DNA of 64,000 bases from Gammaproteobacteria bacterium (GTDB lineage Bacteria > Pseudomonadota > Gammaproteobacteria > HK1): positions 3,169,288 through 3,233,287 of the forward strand of contig WLWT01000001.1 in the NCBI GenBank assembly GCA_012103455.1. The letters run 5' to 3'. The notes under the pieces are model-generated. The model was given only the letters and a program-made list of their open reading frames with translations, made no database searches and was not told where the DNA came from. Position 1 is the first letter of the stretch; every line of letters starts with the position of its first letter. The position numbers and the translations under genes are program-made. Below, piece by piece: positions 30,198 through 38,742 of the stretch.

Positions 30198-30599
30198 GTG
30201 GACAACAACAAGGCGGACGCCCTCCAAGCATCTGTTGAATCTCCAAGAGACCACGAAGTTCTTGGCAATCGACTAAAAGAGGCGCGAGAGTTTCTCGGTT
30301 TATCGCAAGACGCTGTTGCACGAGCGATGAACCTTTCACGCGCAACCATTTCAGCAATCGAGATCGGTAAGCGAAAGGTCACGGGGCTTGAACTTAGAGA
30401 CCTGGCGAAGCTCTATCGGACTCCAGTCGCCGATTTGCTTGGAGAGTCGCCGTCGGCCAGCACGGACGATGTCCAAGCTAGAAGTCTGTATCGGGCAACT
30501 AAGGACCTCACAGTGGAAGAACAGTCACAAGTACTAAGGTTCGCAGAATTTCTCAGAAGCGCCGGACGAGCGCCAGAAAAGCAATCCCATGATGAATGA
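30198..30599 (+). CDS. XRE-family transcriptional regulator
   Basis: A DNA-binding protein of 133 aa. HTH_3 domain at about residues 22-78 (LGNRLKEAREFLGLSQDAVARAMNLSRATISAIEIGKRKVTGLELRDLAKLY), followed by a short C-terminal segment. AGGAGG stands just before the GTG start. It is the usual partner of the ImmA-like peptidase encoded 12 nt downstream: in such pairs the repressor is cleaved or released by the peptidase. Probably controls the cluster; no operator could be assigned. Confidence 0.85.
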   Translation: MDNNKADALQASVESPRDHEVLGNRLKEAREFLGLSQDAVARAMNLSRATISAIEIGKRKVTGLELRDLAKLYRTPVADLLGESPSASTDDVQARSLYRATKDLTVEEQSQVLRFAEFLRSAGRAPEKQSHDE

Positions 30600-30611
30600 G
30601 AACTCAATACC

Positions 30612-31619
30612 GTGAGACCGCCCGGACTATTTGCGGCGCGCAAGGAGGCAGAGAGGGTTGCTCAAAAAGAGCATGCCAGGCTCGGGACGGACCTGACACG
30701 CCCGATTGACATCTTCGACATTATTCAGTCTGAAAGGGTCTGGCTAATGTTCCAACCTATGCCTGGCTTGTTCGGGGTCTATGAAAAGCAAGGAAGCACG
30801 GCGGGGATCATGCTAAACGCCAACCATCCCTTGTCGTTGCAGCGGTTTACAGCCGCACATGAGTATGGCCACCACGTTTTGGGGCACGACGCCAGTTACG
30901 ACTTTGAATCGGAAATAGAGCAATCCGCCACCGATCCTCAAGAAGTACAAGCGCAAGCTTTCAGCGCTGAATTCCTCATGCCGTTGCAGTTGGTTAACAG
31001 GACACTTCGGCGTGTCAAAGGCACGATCACGCCTCGCTCCCTCACTGCATCGGACATCTACAACCTGTCCTTACACATGGGAAACAGCTATGCGGCAACG
31101 GTCTCACGCCTCGTTGGCACGAACAAGCTCAGTGCTGGCGCTGCTGTCGCACTTAGAAGGGCCGCGCCGATACAAGTGAAAAGTGCCCTGCTAGGCGCAA
31201 AGCCGGAGAATTCCCGGGCGGACGTTTGGGCGATTGAAGCTGACGAAGGAAGCCACATCGTTCGACCTGCCACTGGCGATACCATAGTAGTCAGCCTCCC
31301 GGAGAACCCAAGCACTGGTTTTTTATGGGAGTGGCAACCAGAGTCATTTGCAAACACCACCTCCGGGTTGACGGTGTTAGAGGACGCTTCGAGAAACGAA
31401 ACTTCGACTGCTTATGGCGCACACCGAACGCGGCGGGTGCGAATGAACGTTTCCGCACCAACGAACAATTCGGTCGAGTTTTTGTACAAGCGCCCTTGGC
31501 TAGACGTTTCGCCCGGTATGAAACGATGCATAGTAACTGTAGAAGCGATAGACCGCCCACTGGGTAATGCTGACCGTGGACTTGCGCTTCCACAGCGGAA
31601 CTACTTGCTTGCCGGGTAA
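30612..31619 (+). CDS. ImmA/IrrE-type metallopeptidase fused to a chagasin-like cysteine-protease inhibitor
   Basis: A two-domain cytosolic protein (335 aa, GTG start). Residues about 1-190 form an ImmA/IrrE zinc peptidase with AAHEYGHHVLGHD (HExxH) and a later acidic region, QAQAFSAEFLMPL, typical of the family. Residues about 205-330 match the chagasin/I42 inhibitor fold: the L2 loop NPSTGFLWEW and the L6 loop YKRPW are exactly the loops that block papain-type enzymes. The next gene encodes a papain-type peptidase, so the fusion looks like a built-in inhibitor of its neighbour. ImmA partners usually cleave XRE repressors; here that could couple repressor control to protease control. Functional coupling is inferred. 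Confidence 0.82.
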   Translation: MRPPGLFAARKEAERVAQKEHARLGTDLTRPIDIFDIIQSERVWLMFQPMPGLFGVYEKQGSTAGIMLNANHPLSLQRFTAAHEYGHHVLGHDASYDFESEIEQSATDPQEVQAQAFSAEFLMPLQLVNRTLRRVKGTITPRSLTASDIYNLSLHMGNSYAATVSRLVGTNKLSAGAAVALRRAAPIQVKSALLGAKPENSRADVWAIEADEGSHIVRPATGDTIVVSLPENPSTGFLWEWQPESFANTTSGLTVLEDASRNETSTAYGAHRTRRVRMNVSAPTNNSVEFLYKRPWLDVSPGMKRCIVTVEAIDRPLGNADRGLALPQRNYLLAG

Positions 31620-31660
31620 CTGGCCACGCTGACGCTACCAAGCTCTACTCGGATACATCG

Positions 31661-32305
31661 TTGCCAACTATCGATTTACGTAACCGTATTTTTCGTGCTC
31701 GTGATCAAGGTCAGAGAGGCACTTGCGTAGCTTTTGCAACTACGACACTAACCGAAGCATGGCATACCTACTCCAACGCCTTATCGGAGGAATCACTCTA
31801 TTGGCACTGCAAAGCCATAGATGGAAATTGGGACGAAGGAACAGGAATAGCCACCGCGGTTGCAGTAGTTTCTTCACAGGGCCAGGTTTCGATGAGCGAA
31901 TGGCCGTACGACCCTTCAGCTTTGCCAGGAAGCATGCTTCCTTACAGTCCAGGCGTCAGTAGCGCCAGCGTCTGGTACAAGGCGCAATTGATCTCGATAC
32001 CGCCGACCATCCGAAGCATTAGAAGTTCATTAGATTCGGGAGTGCCTGTACTGACCGGGCTGGGCCTCACTTCATCGTTTTTCGTGCCAGATTCGGGACG
32101 GATTCCCTACGATGAAATCGATACCGCAGAAGTGTGCCGGCACGCCGTCGTCGTCGTTGGCTACGACAGTAATCAGGATAGTGTCCTTGTGCGCAACTCT
32201 TGGGGAGAGTCCTGGGGGATTCAAGGACATGCATGGGTTCAGGACGTGCACTTGGCATCCATGGTGATTGAGACAGGGACACTAGATGGAGGGACGAACA
32301 AGTGA
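31661..32305 (+). CDS. Papain-like (C1-type) cysteine peptidase
   Basis: A compact C1-family peptidase (214 aa). The catalytic Cys is in RDQGQRGTCVAFATT (residue about 22), the His in CRHAVVVVGYD (about 160) and the Asn in VRNSWGESWGIQGHAWV (about 178). There is no signal peptide and no propeptide, so it should act in the cytoplasm and needs another means of restraint, such as the chagasin domain encoded just upstream. The start is uncertain: no ATG is available, and I give the TTG at 31661, with weak ribosome-binding sequence. Its stop overlaps the next gene's GTG (GTGA). Substrate unknown. Confidence 0.82.
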   Translation: MPTIDLRNRIFRARDQGQRGTCVAFATTTLTEAWHTYSNALSEESLYWHCKAIDGNWDEGTGIATAVAVVSSQGQVSMSEWPYDPSALPGSMLPYSPGVSSASVWYKAQLISIPPTIRSIRSSLDSGVPVLTGLGLTSSFFVPDSGRIPYDEIDTAEVCRHAVVVVGYDSNQDSVLVRNSWGESWGIQGHAWVQDVHLASMVIETGTLDGGTNK

Positions 32306-32804
32306 AAATGCGTGAGTATCAAAAGTTGGCCCAAGTCACTGATCAGAATCCGGGCTGCGATGAGTCTGGACTCGTTATTCCTCTTCTCGGAATGATCGGC
32401 GAAGCTGGTTCTCTGTTGTCCGAATACAAAAAGAAACTACGTGACGGTGACTCGCATGTGGAATTTCGCCAGCATCTCTCGGAGGAACTAGGAGACCTCC
32501 TTTGGTATATTGCGAACCTCGCGCAAAAATGGGGCCTTGATCTTGAGGATATTGCCCGCGCAAACATCGATAAAGTGAATGACCGCTGGCCGGGCGGTAA
32601 GCGAAGTGTTGCATACACACTCTTCGACGAAGGCAATGAACCCACCGAACAACTACCTCGACGCTTTGAGGCCGAACTAGAAGAGCACGAAGAGAATGGC
32701 GTCGTTCGAGTTACCTTTAGGATTGACGGGAAACAAGTCGGCAACGAAATAGCCGACAATGCTTGGACAGACGACGGATATCGATTCCACGACGTATTTC
32801 ACCT

Positions 32805-34085
32805 CACTGCTGTCCCATAAACTTTCATGAGAATGTAAACTGTATCTGGACCTGAGTTTCAATAGGGCCTGGAGGGTCTCCTTTGAGTAGTCCCCACAGG
32901 TCTCTTCGCTCAAATAAATTGACTTGAAAGAGTCTAATGATCTGTTGAATGCTTAAATCGAGTTTGCTACAAAATTTCAGGTAAGCAACCATTAAATACA
33001 TACACATAGCGATCCATATTTGAGTCATGACAGCATTTTTTGACGTCCCTACGAATGACTTAATCTTCAAGTTTTGTTTGATGCATTTGAAAAATAACTC
33101 AATTTGCCAACGCGACTTATAAATATCTGCAATGGTTTTGGCAGTCAATTCGAATTGATTGGTGAGAAAGACGTAATGCTTGCCGGTCTGTGGGTCACTA
33201 TAACCCATCCGGCGCAACTTAATCGGGCAGGTATCGGCTTTAGGGCCCGTTAAAATCAGCGTCTGATCTGAGGTAATGCCCTGCTCTTTATTGACCGGAT
33301 GGCGAGAAATCACTCGGTATTTCGTATTGGCTTTCAACCGGGTGACAAAATAAATTCCCTTTGAATTGAGCAAGTTAAACCACGTGTAGTCCGTATAGCC
33401 ACGATCAAACACCACAATAGAACCCGCATCCAGTTCTAAACTACGGCCTTGTGTAATATCTTGTTGTTTGCCTTCGGTAATAGTCATAAAGACCGGTAAA
33501 AAACCATCATGGTCCAGACCAACATGTAGTTTAATCGCGCCTTTGGTCTTACGAAACTTAGCCCAAGGAAATAGTGATAAGCATCAATCGATGGTCGATG
33601 CATCCAAGGAATAAAGCTTATTTTTAAAACGAAACCCATGCCTAGGCGCCAAGCTTTGACATCGTGCCAGCAGCTTCCAAAATAATCCTTCGTAGAGTGG
33701 ATAAGGCTGTTGCTCGTTAACGCGAGCCAGAGAACTTCGACTGACCTTACCGATACCCAAATGGTAACTTTTGCGGCGTTGTTTATCCAGATTGCTGACA
33801 ATATCTCGCAAACTACAGCGACCGGCGAGTTGGGCAAAACTCAACGCCACAAACTGTGACCAGCGTGATATTGTCCTCAATACACGGCCTTTATGGTGGG
33901 TTTTTGCGAGGGTTTCAAATTCATGTCTAGAAATCAGTTTTAGCAGCTGTGAAAATACGCTGTTACTGTGACTCAAGGCTATTATCCTGTTGATATTGAA
34001 AGATATTCTGAACCTCTATTCTAACAAATTAGCGCAGAATAGTCTTTGATTCTAAGCTCATTCAAAAGTTTGTGGGACAGCAGTG
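32805..34085 (-). mobile_element. IS4-family insertion sequence, copy 1 (1281 bp)
   Basis: Terminal inverted repeats start CACTGCTGTCCCA at both ends. A 9-bp target duplication ATTTCACCT flanks it (32796-32804 and 34086-34094). Copy 2 at 53177-54457 has the same length and opposite orientation. The intact target duplication shows that this copy has not recombined with copy 2. Confidence 0.95.
32825..33976 (-). pseudogene. IS4-family transposase, copy 1, with nonsense mutation
   Basis: The same 383-codon frame as copy 2, with no indels. Codon 131 (33584-33586) is TGA where copy 2 has TTA, just after the first catalytic Asp in YSLDASTID. Downstream sequence still encodes the second Asp (VVFDRGYTDY) and the YREK box (YKSRWQIELFFKCIKQNLK). 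Only about six amino-acid differences separate the copies, so inactivation is recent. Confidence 0.92.
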
Positions 34086-34489
34086 ATTTCACCTAGCCAA
34101 TCTAGCTGTGCTTGGATGGTCGCCCGTAATTCGAAGCTTTCTAAAGCGAAAGAGAAAAAGCAGCGAGCTAACTGACAACATAGAGGATGGAGGGCGAGCC
34201 ATCGTTCTCGACGAGGCGCTCGTGGCTGAAATCTTCGAATACGGTGAGCGTCACAACTTTCTACGAGATGTCAGTGCAGTTGACTATCAGTTCCTGCGAC
34301 ACATAAGAAACCTGGTATCTGGGCGAGAAGTTGGCGCTCGAACAATTGCCGATTTTCAGCAGGCAATGCTAACTGGGTTTGATGTATTCAACAGAGTCCG
34401 AGAGTCGCGAGGCGGTAGGCTGCGAGTTGACCTACATGAGAGAACTCTCGAACTGCTTTAGTTACATTCTTCCAACTGGAACGTGCGGG

Positions 34490-35455
34490 CTACTCAATGT
34501 GTTCGTTTAAGCCCCATTTGGGTGGGTACCAATACTCAATTGGCATCGACTCCGGCACGAACGTTTGCTTTATGCGTCGCCGCTTATCTCCATCTTGTGG
34601 AAAAGCGACTCTCGCGTATTTGCTGATCTCGCAAAATAGATTCTGACAATCGATTAGATGAAGTTGGCGTCCCCAAAGACCCTCAAATTTTAGACCCAGC
34701 CGTTCAAATTCCGACGCCTGGTGTTCTGTCACCAGTCGAATTATCTCTTCAGGTGTGTATTCGCCAGTATCAACGAAACACCTGCGAATGCCGTCTAACG
34801 CGCCTGGACCTGCCCGCACGAAGTCGTTCTCGCTGAAGCTCGTCACCTCTGAGTAATTGATGTCGATTGCGTATTGGTACGCCAAGAATGGCCCCACGGT
34901 TGGGTAGCTCAGCAGTAGATTGAAGACTTGCTCCATACTGTTCGCTTGACTGACTCGTTCGGGCAAATGCTCCCTGAGCATTCGCTGAACTAGGTCGATA
35001 TGAAATTCGTACTTGCGTAGATGACTCCCGCGAGGCGGCGTGGGTATGATGTATGCCGCTGAGTAGAGCTTCCCTCCAGCGTTTGTGGCTCGCTCAAGAA
35101 CGCGTTTGAACGCGGACGAATCAAACGTCTCCTTCGAAACCTCGCCGAACTCCTGTTCCAGTAGCTCCCATGTGTCGATACGGTTGAAAAACTTGAACAG
35201 GAGAATTCGAAGGCAAGTGTCATCCGTATCGTAGTCACCAGAGTAGATCACGTTCCGAATCAGATACTGGCTAACCCGGTCAGATGCGCGATACGCGTTC
35301 GTGAACTTGTACCGTCTAAGTACATCGTCTGCCGTCCAGTCAGGCGGGTGCCCGGCAATCCGGCGGTGGAATACCTGTTGCCGTTCATACGCGAAACGCC
35401 AATAGGCGTCGTATACGGCAGTCGTCGGCAGACGGTCGTTGAGATTCACAGGCAC
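34490..35455 (-). CDS. 5-hmdU DNA kinase helical-domain / thymine-pyrophosphorylase clade 3-like protein
   Basis: A 321-aa protein convergent with the MazG-like gene. The N terminus (YDAYWRFAYERQQVFHRRIAG), RYKFTNAYRASDRVSQYLIRNVIY, SYPTVGPFLAYQYAIDINYSE and the C-terminal LIDCQNLFCEISKYARV ... IEYWYPPKWGLN are the landmarks of the family I know as nucleotide kinase-domain / alpha-glutamyl-putrescinyl-thymine pyrophosphorylase clade 3 (HMUDK_hel). It was defined from phage and island systems that hypermodify thymine. The catalytic role of this clade is not established. Next to a thymidylate-synthase-like and a MazG-like gene it suggests work on a modified thymine nucleotide or base. Start GTG at 35455. 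The assignment rests on remembered family patterns, not a search. Confidence 0.72.
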   Translation of the reverse strand: MPVNLNDRLPTTAVYDAYWRFAYERQQVFHRRIAGHPPDWTADDVLRRYKFTNAYRASDRVSQYLIRNVIYSGDYDTDDTCLRILLFKFFNRIDTWELLEQEFGEVSKETFDSSAFKRVLERATNAGGKLYSAAYIIPTPPRGSHLRKYEFHIDLVQRMLREHLPERVSQANSMEQVFNLLLSYPTVGPFLAYQYAIDINYSEVTSFSENDFVRAGPGALDGIRRCFVDTGEYTPEEIIRLVTEHQASEFERLGLKFEGLWGRQLHLIDCQNLFCEISKYARVAFPQDGDKRRRIKQTFVPESMPIEYWYPPKWGLNEHIE

Positions 35456-35540
35456 CTGATTGGGTCGCTCAATCGCAAGTCAGGCTTAGGTGCCATTGGT
35501 CAGTGCGCTTTGGCTATTCATTCAGATGTGTGTCAAAAAC

Positions 35541-35582
35541 CACTGTTTCTGAGAGATGGTGCCTGACGCACCTGAAACAGTG
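35541..35582. repeat. Two-part inverted repeat upstream of the resolvase
   Basis: Outer arms CACTGTTTC (35541-35549) and GAAACAGTG (35574-35582) enclose inner arms GGTGC (35558-35562) and GCACC (35568-35572). It lies in the 219-bp gap between the divergent gene at 34490-35455 and the resolvase. It may be part of the resolution site or an operator. Confidence 0.6.
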
Positions 35583-35674
35583 CTAGCTGACAGCCAATAT
35601 CTCTCAAAACTGCCCCTCGAATGATGTCTCTCATAATGATAGACTGCTCGCGGGTTTTGATATAGAGGTTCCCG

Positions 35675-36259
35675 ATGCTTATCGGCTACGCTCGCGTCAG
35701 TACGACTGACCAAGACCTTTCCCTCCAGACAGACGCTCTCGCCAATGTGGGATGCGAGAAAATTTTCAAAGACACGGCCTCGGGTTCGCGAGCCGAGCGC
35801 CCTGGTCTGCTGGAAGCCATGGAGTTCGCCCGTAATGGCGACTCGATTGTTGTCTGGCGACTCGACAGATTGGGCCGGTCACTCAAAGACCTCCTGGACC
35901 TAATTTCTCAGTTGGACGAGCGCGGCGTAGGTTTCCGCAGTCTGACCGAACACCTCGACACTTCGACTTCCGGCGGCAAGCTGATCTTTCAGGTCTTCGG
36001 TGCGATAGCGGAATTTAAGCGGAACCTAATCCGCGAGAGGACTAATGCCGGCCTACAAGCTGCTCGTGCCAGGGGGCACAAAGGTGGCCACCCGAAATCG
36101 CTGACAGACAAAGACCTTGCGGCCGCATCCGCGTTACTGGCGGACCCGAATCTCACAGTCTCTGAAGTCGCAGCACGGTTGAACACCAGCCCAGCTACGC
36201 TCTATCGCTACCTTCCCAAGGGCGGCAGATCTGCAATCGAGAGCAATTCTTTTGGGTAA
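35675..36259 (+). CDS. Serine recombinase (resolvase/invertase family)
   Basis: Small serine recombinase (194 aa). The catalytic Ser is in MLIGYARVSTTDQDLSLQ. Other features are SGSRAERPGLLEAMEFARNGDSIVVWRLDRLGRS, the ERTNAGLQAARARGHKGG stretch leading into the DNA-binding domain, and a C-terminal helix-turn-helix (DPNLTVSEVAARLNTSPATLYRYLP). It looks intact. It is the last gene before the right attachment copy and may belong to a transposon or resolve island multimers. Confidence 0.92.
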   Translation: MLIGYARVSTTDQDLSLQTDALANVGCEKIFKDTASGSRAERPGLLEAMEFARNGDSIVVWRLDRLGRSLKDLLDLISQLDERGVGFRSLTEHLDTSTSGGKLIFQVFGAIAEFKRNLIRERTNAGLQAARARGHKGGHPKSLTDKDLAAASALLADPNLTVSEVAARLNTSPATLYRYLPKGGRSAIESNSFG

Positions 36260-36382
36260 TATTTCCCAGGTCTGACACGTTCGTCGATCCATTCCAATAA
36301 CCAGCCTAAATACCGAGAAGATTGGATTCTCGGGAAACATTTCTCATGGTTGAAACATTGATTGTATTGACACCATGGAACA

Positions 36383-36405
36383 TTCGATTCCCGCCGCCTC
36401 CACCA
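36383..36405 (+). repeat. Right attachment-site copy (duplicated 3' end of ssrA)
   Basis: Exact 23-bp copy of the end of ssrA (27214-27236), including the CCA, in the same orientation. The 9.2 kb between the copies is the inserted island. The decayed integrase begins only a few bases to the right, so a deletion must have removed the normal attachment-to-integrase spacer. Confidence 0.88.
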
Positions 36406-37711
36406 TATTTCGATTCCCAACTGTTCCTTCTGGTCAGCCCCAAAGACGGCAAGTGGTGGAGATTCAACTACCTGTTCAACGGGAGGGAAAAGCTGCTGTC
36501 GCTTGGCATCTACCCCGAGGTGAGCCTGAAGGATGCCCGCGACCGGTGGGGCGGGGCGCGAAAGCAAGTTTGCAGCCGGGATCGACCCCGGCGAGCACCG
36601 CAAGGCCAAGAAAGCGGCCAGAGTGGCGAAGCTGGCGAATAGCTTCGAGGTGGTGGTGCGAGAGTGGTACGCGAAACACTCTCCCAATTGGTCCGCCAAT
36701 CACGGGGACCGGATCATCCGTCGCCTAGAGCGGGACATTTTTCCCTGGCTCGGTGGCTCACCGGTTGCCGATATTGCGGCCCCACAACTTCTGCCAGTGA
36801 TTCGACGCATCGAGCAACGCGGTGCGCTGGAAACCGCCCACCGTGCCCTCGCCAACTGCGGACAAGTCTTCCGCTATGCGGTCGCTACTGGTCGGGCTGA
36901 ACACGACCCAAGCGGCGACCTAAAGGATGCCCTGCCGCCGGTGAAAGGCACCCACTTTGCCGCTGTGACTGATCCGAACAAGGTCGCTGGAATACTCCGG
37001 GCACTCGACGCCTATGAAGGCACGTTGATTGTCCGCTGCGCCCTTCGCCTCGCCCCGCTGGTGTTCGTGCGTCCTGGCGAACTGCGCCATGCCGAATGGG
37101 CGGACATCGACTCAGATGCCGCGCAATGGCGCTACACGGTATTCAAAACCAACACCCAGCACATTGTGCCGCTTTCGCGGCAAGCGGTCGAAATCCTGCG
37201 GGCGCTTCACCCGCTCACCAGTAGGAGCCGATACGCCTTCCCGAGCACCCGGAACCCTAAGGACGACCGCCCCATGAGCAGCAACGCGATACTTTCAGCG
37301 AGGCGCCGAATGAGTATTGGTCAGGACCAGATGAGCGGTCACCGGTTCCGGGCGATAACGCGTACCATCCTGAACGAAGTTCTAGGCTTCCGGCCCGATT
37401 TCATCGAGCACCAGCTTGCGCACGCGGTTCGAGACCCTAATGGTCGGGCCTACAACCGCACGGCCCACCTGCCGGAGCGGCGCGAGATGATGCAGGAATG
37501 GGCTGATTACGTTGAAGCTGATTACTTGGACAAGTTGAAGGCGGGCACGATTGGCGGCTCCACTGTCGCAGGCGGCCGGGATCCGTCCACAGCACCTGGC
37601 ACTTTGAAACGCGGTGTCAATTGGCTGCGCAAGATGCCCGGCGACGCTCAGCGCGCACTAGCAACCGGGCTACTTCTGGAGGGTGTCCTCGCCGCACTCC
37701 ACATCCTCTAG
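36406..37711 (+). pseudogene. P4-type tyrosine integrase, N-terminally truncated and frameshifted
   Basis: Reading starts at codon about 22 of the usual protein (FLLVSPKDGKWWRFNYLF, then EKLLSLGIYPEVSLKDARDR). The usual first residues are absent because the right attachment copy occupies that place. Around 36570 one extra base moves the frame (ARKQ to FAAGIDPGEHRKAKKAA). From 36533 the rest is open and contains the catalytic residues: Arg in VRPGELRHAEW, HxxR in GHRFRAITRTIL, His in HQLAHAVRD and Tyr in RAYNRTAHLPERREMM. It overlaps the 3' end of the SecB-like gene by 42 bp. Probably the former integrase of an ssrA island. Confidence 0.85.
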
Positions 37712-38179
37712 TCGTTGATGGCGATTCTGAGCAAACTGGACGGTAGGCAGCACCAGCCTCGGCAGATGCATTCGAGCACACTGGTTGCTCAAGAGTTCTC
37801 GCCAATAGGGCCACACGTGATAGCTCACATTCTTGAGGCAGAACTCGTCAATGCTGGCCTCTTCCAGCAGTTCGGTCATCTCGTATTCGGCGGTGAATTC
37901 GGCCTCGATAAGCGCCTTGACGGAAAGTTCCTCGCTCTTCTCGCTCTGATCGACCCAGCGCGCTCCCAAACGGACGAATACTCTCAACAACCGGTTCTGA
38001 TCATCGAATTCGATCACATTCGCCTGTTTCACAAGATGCATCTGCTGAACATTCAGGCGTTCGATATCCGGGTCATACTTCGGGTCGAACTCCGCAGAGC
38101 AACTGGCAATCTGGTCGCGAACGTAGACGTCCTGAATATTCAGGTTGTCTATGGCTTTTTGCAGATCGGCGCTGATCAT
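37670..38179 (-). CDS. SecB-like chaperone of a toxin-antitoxin-chaperone module
   Basis: SecB-fold protein (169 aa): IQDVYVRDQIASCSAEFDPKYDPD at the N terminus and VSYHVWPYWRELLSNQCARMHLPRLVLPTVQFA, the core SecB signature. Solitary SecB-like chaperones next to MqsA/HigA antitoxins protect the antitoxin from proteolysis (TAC systems); the position here fits that role rather than general export. Start ATG overlaps the mqsA stop (ATGA), showing coupling. Third gene of the operon. Confidence 0.82.
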   Translation of the reverse strand: MISADLQKAIDNLNIQDVYVRDQIASCSAEFDPKYDPDIERLNVQQMHLVKQANVIEFDDQNRLLRVFVRLGARWVDQSEKSEELSVKALIEAEFTAEYEMTELLEEASIDEFCLKNVSYHVWPYWRELLSNQCARMHLPRLVLPTVQFAQNRHQRLEDVECGEDTLQK

Positions 38180-38736
38180 GCGGCGTAACGCGCCTCCTGT
38201 TCACCGCAAGGCGTAGAACTGGAAATCAAACGAACCGGTCCGCTGACGCTCCTCGCACCGAGCGCCGCGGGATGCCAGTTTCCCGCAGCGTGCCATTCCT
38301 CGCCAGCAATGACGCGATCCACGCCCGCCCGATGGCGCAGTAGTTCGAGAGCGGCGGGAAGCCCCACAGCTAAACGCAACAGCTTGTCCATAGCCTCGGA
38401 TTGGACTACGTCATCTGTCTCGTACTTGGAAAACGCCACTGGGCCACCGCCAAATATCTGCGCCGCCTCGGCCTGACTCAAGCCAAGTCTCTCACGAAGC
38501 CCCCGCACCTCGACGCCCGTCAACAAACCATCCGCCCGTTTCTTGAAAGCGTTCATCAAGCGCTTGTTGGTGCGCGTTTGACCGGCGTCCGCCTGCTCAC
38601 TCCCGCAGGCGTCGCACAGGGAAAAATGAAGCTCCAGTTCGGTAGCGCGCCCCTTATACTCAACGGGATTCTTGCCGACATGGGCGTGCAGATTTCCCTC
38701 GCCACAGACCGGGCACAAGTAGTCCGAATTGCTCAT
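38176..38736 (-). CDS. mqsA: MqsA-family antitoxin
   Basis: Type II antitoxin (186 aa). N-terminal zinc finger with CPVCG and CDACG. Then an XRE-type helix-turn-helix (LTGVEVRGLRERLGLSQAEAAQIFGGGPVAFSKYE) that binds its own operator. The C-terminal extension (about residues 125-186) is longer than in E. coli MqsA and probably carries the chaperone-addiction segment recognised by the SecB-like protein; that point is inferred. Lies 6 nt after mqsR. Confidence 0.8.
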   Translation of the reverse strand: MSNSDYLCPVCGEGNLHAHVGKNPVEYKGRATELELHFSLCDACGSEQADAGQTRTNKRLMNAFKKRADGLLTGVEVRGLRERLGLSQAEAAQIFGGGPVAFSKYETDDVVQSEAMDKLLRLAVGLPAALELLRHRAGVDRVIAGEEWHAAGNWHPAALGARSVSGPVRLISSSTPCGEQEARYAA

Positions 38737-38742
38737 CTATCT

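Larger units (their letters stand above)
32302..34461 (+). pseudogene. MazG-like nucleoside triphosphate pyrophosphohydrolase, split by IS4
   Basis: All-alpha NTP pyrophosphatase. The MazG-like core reads LLGMIGEAGSLLSEYKKK ... LSEELGDLLWYIANLAQKWGL, giving the acidic metal-binding ladder (E, EE, D). The GTG start overlaps the upstream stop. The frame runs into an IS4 copy at 32805. Joining 32302-32804 to 34095-34461 restores one 289-aa frame across the junction (HDVFHL/ANLAVLGWSPV) and a C-terminal domain with IEDGGRAIVLDEALVAEIFEYG and RTIADFQQAMLTGFDVF. That domain belongs to the same family of larger MazG-like proteins. The truncated product retains the MazG core but lacks the C-terminal third. 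Confidence 0.87.

Noticed and set aside
33484..33837. Frameshift in IS4 copy 1 suggested by overlapping open frames
   Set aside because: Comparison with copy 2 shows equal length and a single TTA to TGA change at codon 131; the other frame is a shadow.
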